Shown one piece after another: positions 52,897-62,412 of a stretch of DNA of 64,000 nt. Position 1 is the first letter of the stretch. The number at the start of each line of letters is the position of its first letter. The notes under the pieces were generated by a model. It was not told the origin of the DNA. It did not search any database and worked only from the letters and a program-made list of their open reading frames with translations. The position numbers and the translations under genes were made by a program. The DNA lies in the NCBI GenBank assembly GCA_046346965.1, contig JAXMHB010000004.1, positions 310,001-374,000 on the forward strand, in the 5' to 3' direction. Origin of the DNA: JAXMHB01 sp046346965 (GTDB lineage Bacteria; Pseudomonadota; Gammaproteobacteria; Xanthomonadales; SZUA-5).

Positions 52897-53925
52897 ATGC
52901 GCCGCATCGTCATCGACCGCCCCGGCGGCTACGAACGTCTGCGCCTGTGCGAAGAGGCCGATGCCGCGCCGGCAGCGGATCAGATCGCCATCGAGGTCGA
53001 GGCCATCGGCGTCAACTACGCCGACGGCATCATTCGCATGGGCTTGTACGAGTCCGCGAAAAAACTGCACGGCTACCCGATCACGCCGGGTTTCGAGGTC
53101 GCCGGGCGCATCAGTGCGCTGGGCGCGCAGGTGACGGGCTTCGAGCTCGGACAACGCGTGATCGGCCTGACTTTGTTCGGCGGCTACGCCAGTCGCGTGC
53201 TGCTGACGCCCGATCGCGCGTTCGCCCAGCCCGAGGCGCTGGATGCGCGCAGCGGCGCCGCCATCCCGACCGTGTTCCTGACCGCCTGGTGGATGGTGCA
53301 CGAGTTGCTGCATCCGCGCCCCGGCGACACCTGGCTGGTGCATTCGGCTGCCGGCGGCGTCGGCACTGCGCTGGCGCAATTGGGCCGTCTGGCCGGCTGC
53401 CGGGTGATCGGCGTGGTCGGCTCGGGACACAAGATCGAGGTCGCCCGCGCCGCCGGCTGCAGCGAGGTGATCGATAAGTGCGCCCAGGATCTGTGGGCCA
53501 CCGCCAAGGCGCTGTCAGCCGGTGGCTATCAGGCCATTTTCGATGCCAACGGGGTGAGTACGCTGGGCCAGAGCTATGCGCATCTGGCGCCAACCGGCCG
53601 CCTGCTGATCTACGGCTTTGCCTCCATGTTGCCCCACGACGGCCGCTTGAACTGGCTCAGACTCGCCTGGGACTGGCTGCGGACGCCGCGTTTCAATCCG
53701 CTGTCGATGACCCGAGACAACCGGAGCGTGCTGGCGTGCAATCTGAGCTTTCTGTCCAGCGAGGCCGAGCGTCTGCGCGAGGGCATGCACTGGCTGCTGG
53801 AGCGCTTTGCCGACGGCCGCCTGCAGCCGCCGCCGGTGCACTGTTTCCCACTGAGCGCCGCCGCCGACGCGCAGCGCGCCATCGAGAGCGGTCGCACCAC
53901 CGGCAAGTTGGTGCTGCTGCCCTGA
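52897..53925 (+). CDS. Zinc-type/quinone oxidoreductase (medium-chain)
   Basis: A 342-residue NADPH-dependent medium-chain dehydrogenase/reductase of the quinone-oxidoreductase (VAT-1-like) branch. Fold markers are ITPGFEVAGRISALGAQVTG, the nucleotide-binding stretch HSAAGGVGTALAQLGRLAGC, and a C-terminal TGKLVLLP. The usual zinc-binding cysteines are absent, so it is a non-zinc member. It follows the haem protein by 3 bp and may be cotranscribed; substrate unknown. Confidence 0.87.
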   Translation: MRRIVIDRPGGYERLRLCEEADAAPAADQIAIEVEAIGVNYADGIIRMGLYESAKKLHGYPITPGFEVAGRISALGAQVTGFELGQRVIGLTLFGGYASRVLLTPDRAFAQPEALDARSGAAIPTVFLTAWWMVHELLHPRPGDTWLVHSAAGGVGTALAQLGRLAGCRVIGVVGSGHKIEVARAAGCSEVIDKCAQDLWATAKALSAGGYQAIFDANGVSTLGQSYAHLAPTGRLLIYGFASMLPHDGRLNWLRLAWDWLRTPRFNPLSMTRDNRSVLACNLSFLSSEAERLREGMHWLLERFADGRLQPPPVHCFPLSAAADAQRAIESGRTTGKLVLLP

Positions 53926-53938
53926 GCCCGCTGGCGGC

Positions 53939-55357
53939 ATGACCGAGACCACACCCCGCTACGCGGCGCGCGAGCGCTCGATCCTGACGCCTACCCAGTT
54001 GAACCGGCTGGCGCGCGGGCTGTTGGAGGACGCATTCGCGCTGGTCTGGGTCGAGGGCGAGATCAGCAACTACACGCGCGCCGCCTCCGGACATTGGTAC
54101 TTCACACTGAAGGACCGCGACGCGCAGATCCGCAGTGCGATGTTCCGATCGAACAACTTGTACGTGCGCGCCAAGCCGGTCGATGGCATGCAGGTGCTGG
54201 TACGCGGCCGCGTCAGTCTGTTCGAGGCGCGCGGCGACTATCAGCTGATCTGCGAGCATCTGGAGGAAGCGGGACAAGGCCGCCTGATGCGCGAGTTCGA
54301 GGCCTTGAAAGCGCGCCTGCACGCCGAAGGGCTGACCGCCGCCGCGCGCAAGCGCGCGCTGCCGGCATGGCCGCGGCGGCTGGCGGTGGTGACCTCGCCG
54401 CAGGGCGCCGCCATCCGCGATGTGCTCGCGGTCATTGCGCGGCGCTGGCCGCTGCTGGCCGTGGATCTGTACCCGACTGCGGTGCAAGGCGCCGAGGCGC
54501 CCGCTCAGCTGCGCGCGGCCTTGCAGGCAGCGATGCAGGCGCAGCCGCCCGCCGATGCCATTCTGCTGACGCGCGGCGGCGGCTCGCTGGAGGATCTGTG
54601 GGCCTTCAATGACGAGACGCTGGCGCGCCTGATCGCAGCCAGCCCGGTGCCGGTGGTGTCCGCGGTCGGCCACGAGGTTGACGTGTCGATCGCCGATCTG
54701 GTCGCCGATGTGCGCGCGCCGACGCCCTCGGCGGCGGCCGAACTGTTGACTCCCGACCAGTCGACCGTGCTGAGCCGTCTGCGCGCGCGCGGCGACACGC
54801 TGCTGCAGCGGCTGCGCCAGCGACTGCGCCAGGCAGCGCAACAACTGGACGCCGTCGAGCGCCTGCTGCGCGCGCACGAGCCGCGCGCGCAGGTGAGCTC
54901 GGCGCAGCGACTCCTGCAGGGTCTGCAGCAGCGCAAGCTACACCTGTGGCAACAGCGCCAGCAGCGCGCCCGACTGTGCTTGCATGAAATCGGCGAACGC
55001 TTGCGCGCGCAAGCGCCGCAACTGCGCGTCGCCCGCACCCGCCAGCACGCAGAGGCCTTGCGCACACGCCTGCTGCAGCAGACCCAGCACAGCCTGCGCG
55101 CGCACGGCGAGGCGCTGTTGGCGCTGCGCTCGCAACTGCTGACGATGCGGCCCGACACCGAACGCCGACGCGACCGTCTGGACCACGCCGTGCGCGCGAT
55201 CGCCCAATTGGGCCCGAGCGCGACGCTGGCGCGCGGCTATGCGCTGCTGCGGCGTGCCGACGGCAGCTTGTTGACGCGAGTGACCGAGGCCAAGCCTGGG
55301 GAGACCCTGGAGATCGAACTGGCCGATGGCCGTCTGCGGGTGCGGATAGAGCCCTGA
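53939..55357 (+). CDS. xseA: Exodeoxyribonuclease VII large subunit
   Basis: A 472-residue XseA. The N-terminal OB-fold has EGEISNYTRAASGHWYFTLK. The catalytic region includes AVVTSPQGAAIRDVLAVIAR, ILLTRGGGSLEDLWAFNDE and SAVGHEVDVSIADLVADVRA, then a long coiled-coil. It degrades single-stranded DNA together with XseB, whose gene is not in the window. It follows the oxidoreductase by 13 bp. Confidence 0.95.
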   Translation: MTETTPRYAARERSILTPTQLNRLARGLLEDAFALVWVEGEISNYTRAASGHWYFTLKDRDAQIRSAMFRSNNLYVRAKPVDGMQVLVRGRVSLFEARGDYQLICEHLEEAGQGRLMREFEALKARLHAEGLTAAARKRALPAWPRRLAVVTSPQGAAIRDVLAVIARRWPLLAVDLYPTAVQGAEAPAQLRAALQAAMQAQPPADAILLTRGGGSLEDLWAFNDETLARLIAASPVPVVSAVGHEVDVSIADLVADVRAPTPSAAAELLTPDQSTVLSRLRARGDTLLQRLRQRLRQAAQQLDAVERLLRAHEPRAQVSSAQRLLQGLQQRKLHLWQQRQQRARLCLHEIGERLRAQAPQLRVARTRQHAEALRTRLLQQTQHSLRAHGEALLALRSQLLTMRPDTERRRDRLDHAVRAIAQLGPSATLARGYALLRRADGSLLTRVTEAKPGETLEIELADGRLRVRIEP

Positions 55358-55403
55358 GCAGATCTCGGCATCGTTTCCCACCGTGGTGAGAAATGCCGGC
55401 TGA

Positions 55404-55961
55404 TCAGCAGCGCGCCAGCCACTTGGCGGCCATGCGGCGTATCGAGGGATCGAGCGCGGCATCGGTCGCCAGCGACGCGATCGGCAGCCAGGCCAAATCC
55501 AGCGATTCTTCCGACACTGCGTAGTCCTCGCTGCCCTCGCAGCGGACCACATAGCGCACGTCCCAGTGGGTGTGCTCGGGCTCGGCGCCGCGGGCCGGAA
55601 TCGGGTGTGCATCGAGATCGAAGATGGTGTCGTCGACCGCCAGATCGGACAAACCGGATTCCTCAAGGGCCTCGCGCAGCGCGGCGCGGGCGAGATCCAG
55701 ATCCCCATCGGCGTGCCCGCCGAGTTGCAGCCAGCGCTGCAGCTTGCGGTGGTGCGTCAGCAGCGCCCGCTCGCCATCGGCCGATACCAGCCAGCAGGAG
55801 GCCGTCAAATGCCCGTCCAACCGCGTGCGCTCGGCGACGTCCGCACCCGACCGGGCGAACGCGGCAAACTGCGCTGCTTGCGTGGCTTCCGCCGGGTAGG
55901 CGCGAGAGTACGCATCCAGCGCCGCCAGCAAATCTTCCAGTCCTTGCGTGCTGTCGTGCAT
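55404..55961 (-). CDS. Nudix hydrolase
   Basis: A 185-residue Nudix-fold hydrolase. The Nudix box region is LGGHADGDLDLARAALREAL followed by EESGL; the REALEESGL end is canonical, while the first Glu of the usual G-x5-E is replaced, as in the 'GGHADGD' subfamily. Substrate unknown. Convergent with xseA. Confidence 0.88.
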   Translation of the reverse strand: MHDSTQGLEDLLAALDAYSRAYPAEATQAAQFAAFARSGADVAERTRLDGHLTASCWLVSADGERALLTHHRKLQRWLQLGGHADGDLDLARAALREALEESGLSDLAVDDTIFDLDAHPIPARGAEPEHTHWDVRYVVRCEGSEDYAVSEESLDLAWLPIASLATDAALDPSIRRMAAKWLARC

Positions 55962-56134
55962 GCGTCTCCTTCGCGCTTGCTGCCATGGGGGGGCTGCCGT
56001 ATGTTACGGGCCGCGACGGTTCAGCGCTCGATCAGCCTCGTACGCGGCTGTAACGGCCTGCGCCACCACCTACATCCAGCTCCGCCCTGCCGCAACTCGC
56101 CGAGCAGGCGCGAGCACCATCAGAGGGGAGCTCA

Positions 56135-57595
56135 ATGATCTTCTGGCGCGTCAAGCCGCTTGACCAGATTCTGGAAACCGCGGCCAAGAAAAGCCTCAAA
56201 CGGCAGTTGGGGGCCCTCCAACTGACCATGCTGGGCATCGGCGCGATCATCGGCACCGGTATTTTCGTGCTGACCTCGGAAGCGGCGCAAAAGGCCGGTC
56301 CCGGGATGATGATCTCCTTCGTGATTGCCGCGATCGTCTGCGCGCTGGCCGCCCTCGCCTACGCTGAACTGGCGGCGATGGTGCCGGTCTCCGGCAGTGC
56401 CTACACCTATTCCTACGCCGTGCTCGGCGAGGCGGTGGCCTGGATTGTCGGTTGGGCGCTGATTCTGGAATACGCCGTCGCCGCGGGCGCCGTGGCGGTG
56501 GGCTGGTCCAAGTACATGAACGGGCTGTTGGCCAGTGTCGGATGGGGGCTGCCCGAAGGGCTGCGCGCCGGGCCCTATGACGGCGGCAGTTTCAACCTGC
56601 TGGCCTTCCTGATCGTCTGGCTGATCTCCGGCTTGCTGGTGATCGGCACCTCCAAGAGTGCGATGGTCAACTCGATCCTGGTCGCGATCAAGATTCTGGC
56701 GCTGACCGCCTTCATTGCCATCGCCGTGCCCGCCGCGCAGGTGCAGAACTTCGAACCCTTCCTGCCGAACGGCATGCCGGGCGTGTATGCAGCCGCGGCG
56801 TCGATTTTCTTCGCTTACGTCGGCTTCGATGCGGTCTCTACCGCTGCCGAGGAAACCAAGAATCCGCAGCGCAACATCCCGATCGGACTGATTGCCTCGC
56901 TGGCGGTCTGCACCATTTTCTACTTGCTCGTGGGCTACGGCGCTGCCGGTGCCATGGGTGCGCAGCCGATCCTCGGCGCCGACGGCAAGGCGCTGGAAGC
57001 GGGCAGCGCGGCGATGATCGAGGCTTGCAAAGGCTCCGAGGCCTTGGTGTGCAGCGGCGAGCCGCTGGCCTATGTGCTGCGCAGTCTGGGCTTTGCCGGC
57101 GTCGGCAATGCGCTGGCACTCGCGGCCGGTCTGGCCTTGCCCTCGGTCATCCTGATGATGATCTTCGGCCAAACCCGCATCTTCTTCGTGATGTCGCGTG
57201 ACGGCCTGCTGCCGCCGCTGTTCTCGAAAGTGCATCCCACCTTCCACACCCCGCATGTGGTCACGCTGATCACTGGCGCGGCAGTGTCGGTGTTTGCGGC
57301 GGCGTTCCCGGTCGGCGTGCTTGCCGACATCTCCAACAGCGGCACGCTGTTTGCGTTCTTCCTGGTGGCGCTTGGCGTGCTGGTGCTGCGGCGCACGCAG
57401 CCGGATCGCTATCGTCCCTTCCGCACGCCGATGGTTTGGGTGATTTGCCCACTGGCGATGGCGGGCTGCGTGTTCCTGTTCTTCAACCTGTCCGGCTACA
57501 CCGAGACCATGTTCTTTGTGTGGGCCCTGATTGGTTTGGCCTTCTACGGTGTCTACGGCTACCGCAAGAGCGCCATGGCCAAAGGCAACAGCTAA
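56135..57595 (+). CDS. APC-family amino-acid permease
   Basis: A 486-residue secondary transporter with about 12 membrane helices of the cationic amino-acid transporter-like branch. The signature near the start is TMLGIGAIIGTGIFVLTSEA, then VPVSGSAYTYSYAVLGE and, further on, IFFAYVGFDAVSTAAEETKN. A periplasmic or loop insertion with two cysteines (MIEACKGSEALVCSGEPLAY) is unusual in length. AGGGGAG precedes the ATG. A terminator follows at 57625. Confidence 0.92.
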   Translation: MIFWRVKPLDQILETAAKKSLKRQLGALQLTMLGIGAIIGTGIFVLTSEAAQKAGPGMMISFVIAAIVCALAALAYAELAAMVPVSGSAYTYSYAVLGEAVAWIVGWALILEYAVAAGAVAVGWSKYMNGLLASVGWGLPEGLRAGPYDGGSFNLLAFLIVWLISGLLVIGTSKSAMVNSILVAIKILALTAFIAIAVPAAQVQNFEPFLPNGMPGVYAAAASIFFAYVGFDAVSTAAEETKNPQRNIPIGLIASLAVCTIFYLLVGYGAAGAMGAQPILGADGKALEAGSAAMIEACKGSEALVCSGEPLAYVLRSLGFAGVGNALALAAGLALPSVILMMIFGQTRIFFVMSRDGLLPPLFSKVHPTFHTPHVVTLITGAAVSVFAAAFPVGVLADISNSGTLFAFFLVALGVLVLRRTQPDRYRPFRTPMVWVICPLAMAGCVFLFFNLSGYTETMFFVWALIGLAFYGVYGYRKSAMAKGNS

Positions 57596-57624
57596 GCAGC
57601 AGCCGCGCGCTTGCGCGATCAGCG

Positions 57625-57654
57625 ACGCCCCTGCCGCGAGGCAGGGGCGTTTTT
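57625..57654 (+). terminator. Rho-independent terminator of the permease gene
   Basis: An 11-bp perfect stem ACGCCCCTGCC / GGCAGGGGCGT with a GCGA tetraloop, followed by a TTTTT run on the plus strand. Confidence 0.93.
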
Positions 57655-57662
57655 GTTGGGCC

Positions 57663-58703
57663 TCAGCCCGGTCCCAGCACGCGCGGTTCGGGTTCCAGCA
57701 GTACGCCGAAGCGTTGCAACACGCTGTGCTGGATGCGCCGCGCCAATGCCAGCAGTTCGGCGCCGCTGGCGAGGCCATGATTGACCAGCACCAGCGCGTG
57801 CTCGGCGTGGACGCCGGCGTCGCCGGCGCGATAGCCCTTCCAGCCACACTGATCGATCAGCCAGCCCGCCGGCAGCTTGCAGCGCCCGGCCCCGGCCGGA
57901 TACAGCGGCAGCTCCGGATGACTGGATTTCAGCGCATCTGCCGCCGCCTGATCGATCACCGGATTCTTGAAAAAGCTGCCGGCGTTGCCGATCAGCCGCG
58001 GGTCCGGCAGCTTGCGGCGACGCAGGCTGCAGACCGCCGCACACACATCCTGGGGCGTGGGCGTGCTCACGCCCTGAAGCGCCAGCTCGTCGCGTATGCC
58101 GGCGTACTCCAGGCGCAGCTGCGGCTGCCGCTGCAGCACCAGTTCTACCGCCGTGATCAGATAGCGCTCAGCCAGCGCCGGCTGCTTGAAGCAGCTGTCG
58201 CGGTAGCCGAAGGCACACTGCTCGCGTGACAAACGCTGCGACTGCTGCGCCACCCGGTCCCAGACCTCCACCGCGTGGACGAAGCGCTCCAGTTCCACGC
58301 CGTAGGCGCCGATGTTCTGGATCGGTGCCGCACCGACGCTGCCTGGAATCAGCGCGAGGTTTTCGAGGCCATACGCCCCGGCGGCCAGCGTCTGCAGGAC
58401 GAGGCCGTGCCAGGACTCGCCGGCACCGGCGCGCACCAGCACTTGGCTGCCGTCGTCCGCCAGCCACTCGATCCCGCGCAGCGCCGGCACCAGCACCAGC
58501 GCATCCAGGTCGCCGGTGATCAGCACATTGCTGCCGCCAGCCAGCACGACCACCGGCAGTGCCTCGCGCTCGGCCAGCGCCAGCGCCGTCTGTATCGCGT
58601 CCAGCGTACGTGCTTCTGCCAGCCAACGGGCGCGCGCCGCGACGCCAAAGGTGTTGCGCGGGCGCAGATCGGCGTCCGCGATCAGCCGGAGTGCCAGGTC
58701 CAT
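57663..58703 (-). CDS. murB: UDP-N-acetylenolpyruvoylglucosamine reductase MurB
   Basis: A 346-residue FAD-dependent MurB, which makes UDP-MurNAc for peptidoglycan. The FAD-binding region has RPRNTFGVAA and VLAGGSNVLITGDLDAL. A typical GYRDSCFK and the catalytic NAGSFFKNPVI (Ser) are present, placing it in the type I group. I chose the ATG at 58703: it overlaps the stop of pyrD as TGATG, showing translational coupling, and fits the family start. Confidence 0.95.
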   Translation of the reverse strand: MDLALRLIADADLRPRNTFGVAARARWLAEARTLDAIQTALALAEREALPVVVLAGGSNVLITGDLDALVLVPALRGIEWLADDGSQVLVRAGAGESWHGLVLQTLAAGAYGLENLALIPGSVGAAPIQNIGAYGVELERFVHAVEVWDRVAQQSQRLSREQCAFGYRDSCFKQPALAERYLITAVELVLQRQPQLRLEYAGIRDELALQGVSTPTPQDVCAAVCSLRRRKLPDPRLIGNAGSFFKNPVIDQAAADALKSSHPELPLYPAGAGRCKLPAGWLIDQCGWKGYRAGDAGVHAEHALVLVNHGLASGAELLALARRIQHSVLQRFGVLLEPEPRVLGPG

Positions 58704-59725
58704 CAACCGCCCCTGGCGCGCAGCGCCTCGACACACTCGCCGATCAGCGCCGGACCGCGATAAATCATGCCGCTGTAGAACTGCACCAGGCGGGCGCCGG
58801 CATCGAACTTGGCGACCGCGTCGGCCCCGGACAGGATGCCGCCGACGCCGACGATCGGCAGTTTCGATCCCAGCCGCTCGTGCATGCCACGCAGGACGGC
58901 GGTGGCACGCGCCATCAGCGGTGCGCCGGAGAGCCCGCCGCTCTCGCCGGCCAGCGCGTGGCCGGCGATCTCGCTGCGATCGATCGTGGTGTTGGTGCAG
59001 ATCAGGCCATCGATGCCCGAGGCCAGCAGCACCTCGGCGATGCCATCCATCTCGCCTGGCGCCAGATCCGGCGCGATCTTCAGCAGCATCGGCTTGCGCT
59101 TGCCGTGGATCCCGGTCAGCCGTTCACGCGCCTCGCACAGCGTGCCGATGAAGCGCGCCAGCGTCGCCTCCTCCTGCAGATCGCGCAGGCCCTGGGTGTT
59201 CGGCGAGGAGATGTTGACGGTGATGTAGCTGGCCAGCGGATACACCCGCTCCAGGCACAGCTGGTAATCGTCTACCGCGCGCTCGTTCGGGGTGTCCTTG
59301 TTCTTGCCGATATTGATGCCAAGCACGCCCTGGTAACGGCTGCATTCGACATGGCGTACCAGCGCATCGACGCCGGCATTGTTGAAGCCCAGGCGATTGA
59401 TCACCGCCTGCTGCTCCGGCAAACGGAACATGCGCGGCTTGGGATTGCCCGATTGCGGCCGCGGCGTGATGGTGCCGACCTCGATGAAGCCAAAGCCCAG
59501 CGCCGCCAGCGCATCGATATGCGCCGCGTTCTTGTCGAGGCCCGCGGCCAGACCCACCGGATTGGGAAAATCGATGCCGAACACGCGGGTCGGCAGCGGC
59601 TGTGGCCGGACCGCCAGCAGCGGATTCAGGCCGGCGCGATAGGCCAGTTCGATCGCGCGCAGCCCCAGCGCATGGGCACGCTCGGCATCGAGCGCGAACA
59701 GCAGCGGTCGGGCAAGTCCGTACAT
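58703..59725 (-). CDS. pyrD: Dihydroorotate dehydrogenase, class 2
   Basis: A 340-residue quinone-linked DHODH. Markers: NPVGLAAGLDKNAAHIDALA, LGFNNAGVDAL, INIGKNKDTP, and the catalytic Ser in ITVNISSPNTQGLRDLQ, then VGVGGILSGADA. An N-terminal helix of about 40 residues (MYGLARPLLFALDAERAHAL) is the membrane-binding part of class 2. The ATG at 59725 gives the typical start; its stop overlaps the murB start. Confidence 0.95.
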   Translation of the reverse strand: MYGLARPLLFALDAERAHALGLRAIELAYRAGLNPLLAVRPQPLPTRVFGIDFPNPVGLAAGLDKNAAHIDALAALGFGFIEVGTITPRPQSGNPKPRMFRLPEQQAVINRLGFNNAGVDALVRHVECSRYQGVLGINIGKNKDTPNERAVDDYQLCLERVYPLASYITVNISSPNTQGLRDLQEEATLARFIGTLCEARERLTGIHGKRKPMLLKIAPDLAPGEMDGIAEVLLASGIDGLICTNTTIDRSEIAGHALAGESGGLSGAPLMARATAVLRGMHERLGSKLPIVGVGGILSGADAVAKFDAGARLVQFYSGMIYRGPALIGECVEALRARGG

Positions 59726-59879
59726 GGTCGAGATCCGGCAAGAACGGCAGCGAAGCATAGGCGCGTCCAGCCATACCGCGCCTGAGCCCGGCGCGCCGCT
59801 GCCCGCAGATTTGCCCTGCCCCGCTGGCGACGGCGCGGATCGCGCCTATGATCGGGCGCAGCACACCTCGGATGCGATC

Positions 59880-61337
59880 ATGCGCGACAGCCTGCTGCGA
59901 CTGGCCAACTTCATCGACGGCGACTTCCGTGCCCCGGCCAGCGGGCGCTATCTGCCGGTCACCGAGCCGGCCACGGGCAAGGTCTATGCCGAGGTGCCGG
60001 ATTCGACCACGCTGGACGTCGATGCGGCGGTCAGCGCCGCGCATGCCGCCCGCAGCGCCTGGTCAGCCACCGCACCGAGCGCCCGCGCGCGTCTGCTGCG
60101 GCGGCTGGCGGATCTGATCGAGAGCCGGCTGGACGCGCTCGCCGAGGAGGAATCGCGTGACACCGGCAAACCGGTGCGGGTGGCCCGTCAGATCGATATC
60201 CCGCGCGCGGTCGCCAACTTCCGCTATTTCGCCAGCATGGCCGAAACCTGGGGCTCGGAAAGCCACACGGGCGAGCTAGGCGTGCTCAATTACACGCTGC
60301 GCCAGGCGCTGGGCGCGGTGGCCTGCATCAGTCCGTGGAATCTGCCGCTGTATCTGCTGACCTGGAAGATCGCGCCGGCGCTGGCCACCGGCAATACCGT
60401 GGTCGCCAAGCCGAGTGAGATCACCCCGGTCACGGCCTGGCTGCTGGGCGAGTTGGCCCAGGAGGCCGGGCTGCCGCCGGGCGTGCTGAACATCATCCAC
60501 GGCAGCGGTCCGGCCTGCGGCCAGCCGCTGGTGGTGCATCCGCGCATCAAGGCGGTGTCCTTTACCGGCAGCACCGCCACCGGCGCCGCGATCGCCACGG
60601 CCACCGCGGCGCAGTTCAAGAAGCTGTCGCTGGAACTGGGCGGCAAGAACGCCACCGTGGTTTTCGCCGACTGTGACTTCGAGCGCACCGTGCACGAGTG
60701 CGTGCGTGCCGCCTTTTCCAATCAGGGGCAGATCTGCCTGTGCGGCTCACGCATCCTGATCGAGCGCCCGCTGTACGCGCGCTTCCGCGACGCCTTCGTG
60801 GCGGCCGCGCAGGCGCTGAAGGTCGGCGATCCGCGCGCCGCAGACAGCGATCTTGGCGCGCTGGTGTCGTCCGATCACCTGCAGAAGGTGCTGAGCTACA
60901 TCGCGCTGGCACACGAGGAAGGCGGTCGTTTGCTGTGCGGCGGCGAGCGTCTGGCCCTGGAAGGCCGCTGTCGCGAAGGCTACTTCCTCGCACCCACCGT
61001 GTTCGATCAACTGGACGCCCATTGCCGCGTCAATCAGGAAGAGATCTTCGGCCCGGTCGTCACGCTGCAGCCATTCGATGACGACACCCAGGCGCTGGCC
61101 TATGCCAATGCCAGCCGCTACGGCCTGGCCAGCAGTGTGTGGACGCGCGACCTCGATCGTGCGCACCGCTTTGCTGCCCAGGTGGAGACCGGGCTGGTGT
61201 GGATCAACACCTGGATGGCGCGCGATCTGCGCACGCCCTTCGGCGGCATCAAGCATTCCGGGCTGGGACGCGAGGGCGGCAGCGACGCCATGCGCTTCTT
61301 CACCGAGGCGAAAAATGTAGGCCTGTGGGTCGGCTGA
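59880..61337 (+). CDS. Aldehyde dehydrogenase (2-hydroxymuconate semialdehyde dehydrogenase-like)
   Basis: A 485-residue NAD(P)-dependent ALDH. The active-site Cys is in FSNQGQICLCGSRIL, the general-base Glu in KKLSLELGGKNATVVF, and NPWN-type binding is ISPWNLPLYLLTWKIAPALA. Sequence around the ends (MRDSLLRLANFIDGDF; GREGGSDAMRFFTEAKNVGL) resembles 2-hydroxymuconic/2-aminomuconic semialdehyde dehydrogenases of aromatic or tryptophan catabolism. The other pathway genes are not here. Confidence 0.88.
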   Translation: MRDSLLRLANFIDGDFRAPASGRYLPVTEPATGKVYAEVPDSTTLDVDAAVSAAHAARSAWSATAPSARARLLRRLADLIESRLDALAEEESRDTGKPVRVARQIDIPRAVANFRYFASMAETWGSESHTGELGVLNYTLRQALGAVACISPWNLPLYLLTWKIAPALATGNTVVAKPSEITPVTAWLLGELAQEAGLPPGVLNIIHGSGPACGQPLVVHPRIKAVSFTGSTATGAAIATATAAQFKKLSLELGGKNATVVFADCDFERTVHECVRAAFSNQGQICLCGSRILIERPLYARFRDAFVAAAQALKVGDPRAADSDLGALVSSDHLQKVLSYIALAHEEGGRLLCGGERLALEGRCREGYFLAPTVFDQLDAHCRVNQEEIFGPVVTLQPFDDDTQALAYANASRYGLASSVWTRDLDRAHRFAAQVETGLVWINTWMARDLRTPFGGIKHSGLGREGGSDAMRFFTEAKNVGLWVG

Positions 61338-61415
61338 GCGGCTGCGATGGGGATTGAGCCCGGCCGAACGAGCCGCCATGCTCGGCGCCCTCTCATCCCA
61401 TGCGGACCCACACCG

Positions 61416-61748
61416 ATGATCACCACCCCGAGCGGCCTGCAGTATGAAGTCCTGCGTGAAGGCCAAGGCGCCAAGCCCGGCCCCAGCGACACCGTGACCG
61501 TGCATTACCGCGGCACGCTGAGCAATGGTCAGGTCTTCGACAGCTCCTACGACCGCGGCCAGCCGCTGAGCTTCCGGCTGAATCAAGTGATCAAAGGCTG
61601 GACCGAAGGCCTGCAGCTGATGTCGGTCGGCGCCCACTATCGCCTGACGATCCCGGCGCACCTGGGTTACGGTGCGGCCGGTGCCGGCGGCGTCATCCCG
61701 CCCAATGCCACGCTGATTTTCGACGTGGAACTGCTCAAGATCCAGTGA
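61416..61748 (+). CDS. FKBP-type peptidyl-prolyl isomerase
   Basis: A 110-residue single-domain FKBP without a signal peptide, so cytoplasmic. The core is DTVTVHYRGTLSNGQVFDSS, then VIKGWTEGLQLMSVGAHYRL and, near the end, IPPNATLIFDVELLKIQ. I chose the ATG at 61416 (MITTPSGLQYEVL) as it begins the conserved domain. A tandem repeat array follows its stop codon. Confidence 0.93.
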   Translation: MITTPSGLQYEVLREGQGAKPGPSDTVTVHYRGTLSNGQVFDSSYDRGQPLSFRLNQVIKGWTEGLQLMSVGAHYRLTIPAHLGYGAAGAGGVIPPNATLIFDVELLKIQ

Positions 61749-61795
61749 TACGCGCTTGGCCTGGCCGACGCGGTCTGGTCGACGAAGCGTGAGAC

Positions 61796-62405
61796 GTAGC
61801 GCGGCTCCGTGCGCGCGGCTGGCGGTGCATAGACGATCCGCCCCATCACGTCGGCGGCGGCGGATTCAGGCTCTGTGATGCCGCGAAAGCAAAGCGCCGG
61901 GCGCCTCGCGTGTGGGCTGCGTGGATCGAGCAGGCAGTGCGGACGCGAAGGACCCGGCCTACGGGCGTGTTCGACGACGCGCGCGGCGTAGCGCGGCTCC
62001 GTGCGCGCGGCTGGCGGTGGATGGACGATCCGCCCTATCGCGCCGGCGGCCGCGGCTTCAGGTTTTGTGATGCCGCGAAAGCAAAGCGCCGGGCGCCTCG
62101 CGTGTGGGGCTGCGTGGATCCAGCAGGCCGTGCGGACGCGAAGGACCCGGCCTACGGGCGTGTTCGACCTAGCGCGCGGCGTAGCGCGGCTCCGTGCGCG
62201 CGGCTGGCGGTGCATAGACGATCCGCCCCATCGCGCCGGCGGCCGCGGCTTCGGGCTCTGTAATGCGGCGAAAGCAAAGCGCCGGGCGCCTCGCGTGTGG
62301 GGCTGCGTGGATCCAGCAGGCAGTGCGGACGCGAAGGACCCGGCCTACGGGCGTGTTCGACCTAGCGCGGCTCCGTGCGCGCGGCTGGCGGTGGATGGAC
62401 GATCT
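61796..62405. repeat. Tandem array of a ~192-bp unit (3 copies plus a partial fourth)
   Basis: Units start at GTAGCGCGGCTCCGTGCGCG: 61796 (192 bp), 61988 (193 bp), 62181 (182 bp, lacking about 11 bp at its end), and a 43-bp partial at about 62363-62405. Inside each are shared blocks (GATGCCGCGAAAGCAAAGCG, GGACCCGGCCTACGGGCGTG). Units differ by small substitutions. Open frames run through the array on both strands but look like repeat artefacts. It fills the space between the FKBP and DUF192 genes; no gene is called in it. Confidence 0.93.
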
Positions 62406-62412
62406 GCTGATC

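Noticed and set aside
61796..62405. Possible CRISPR array in the tandem repeats
   Set aside because: Units are about 190 bp, directly adjacent and without unique spacers; no cas genes are present.
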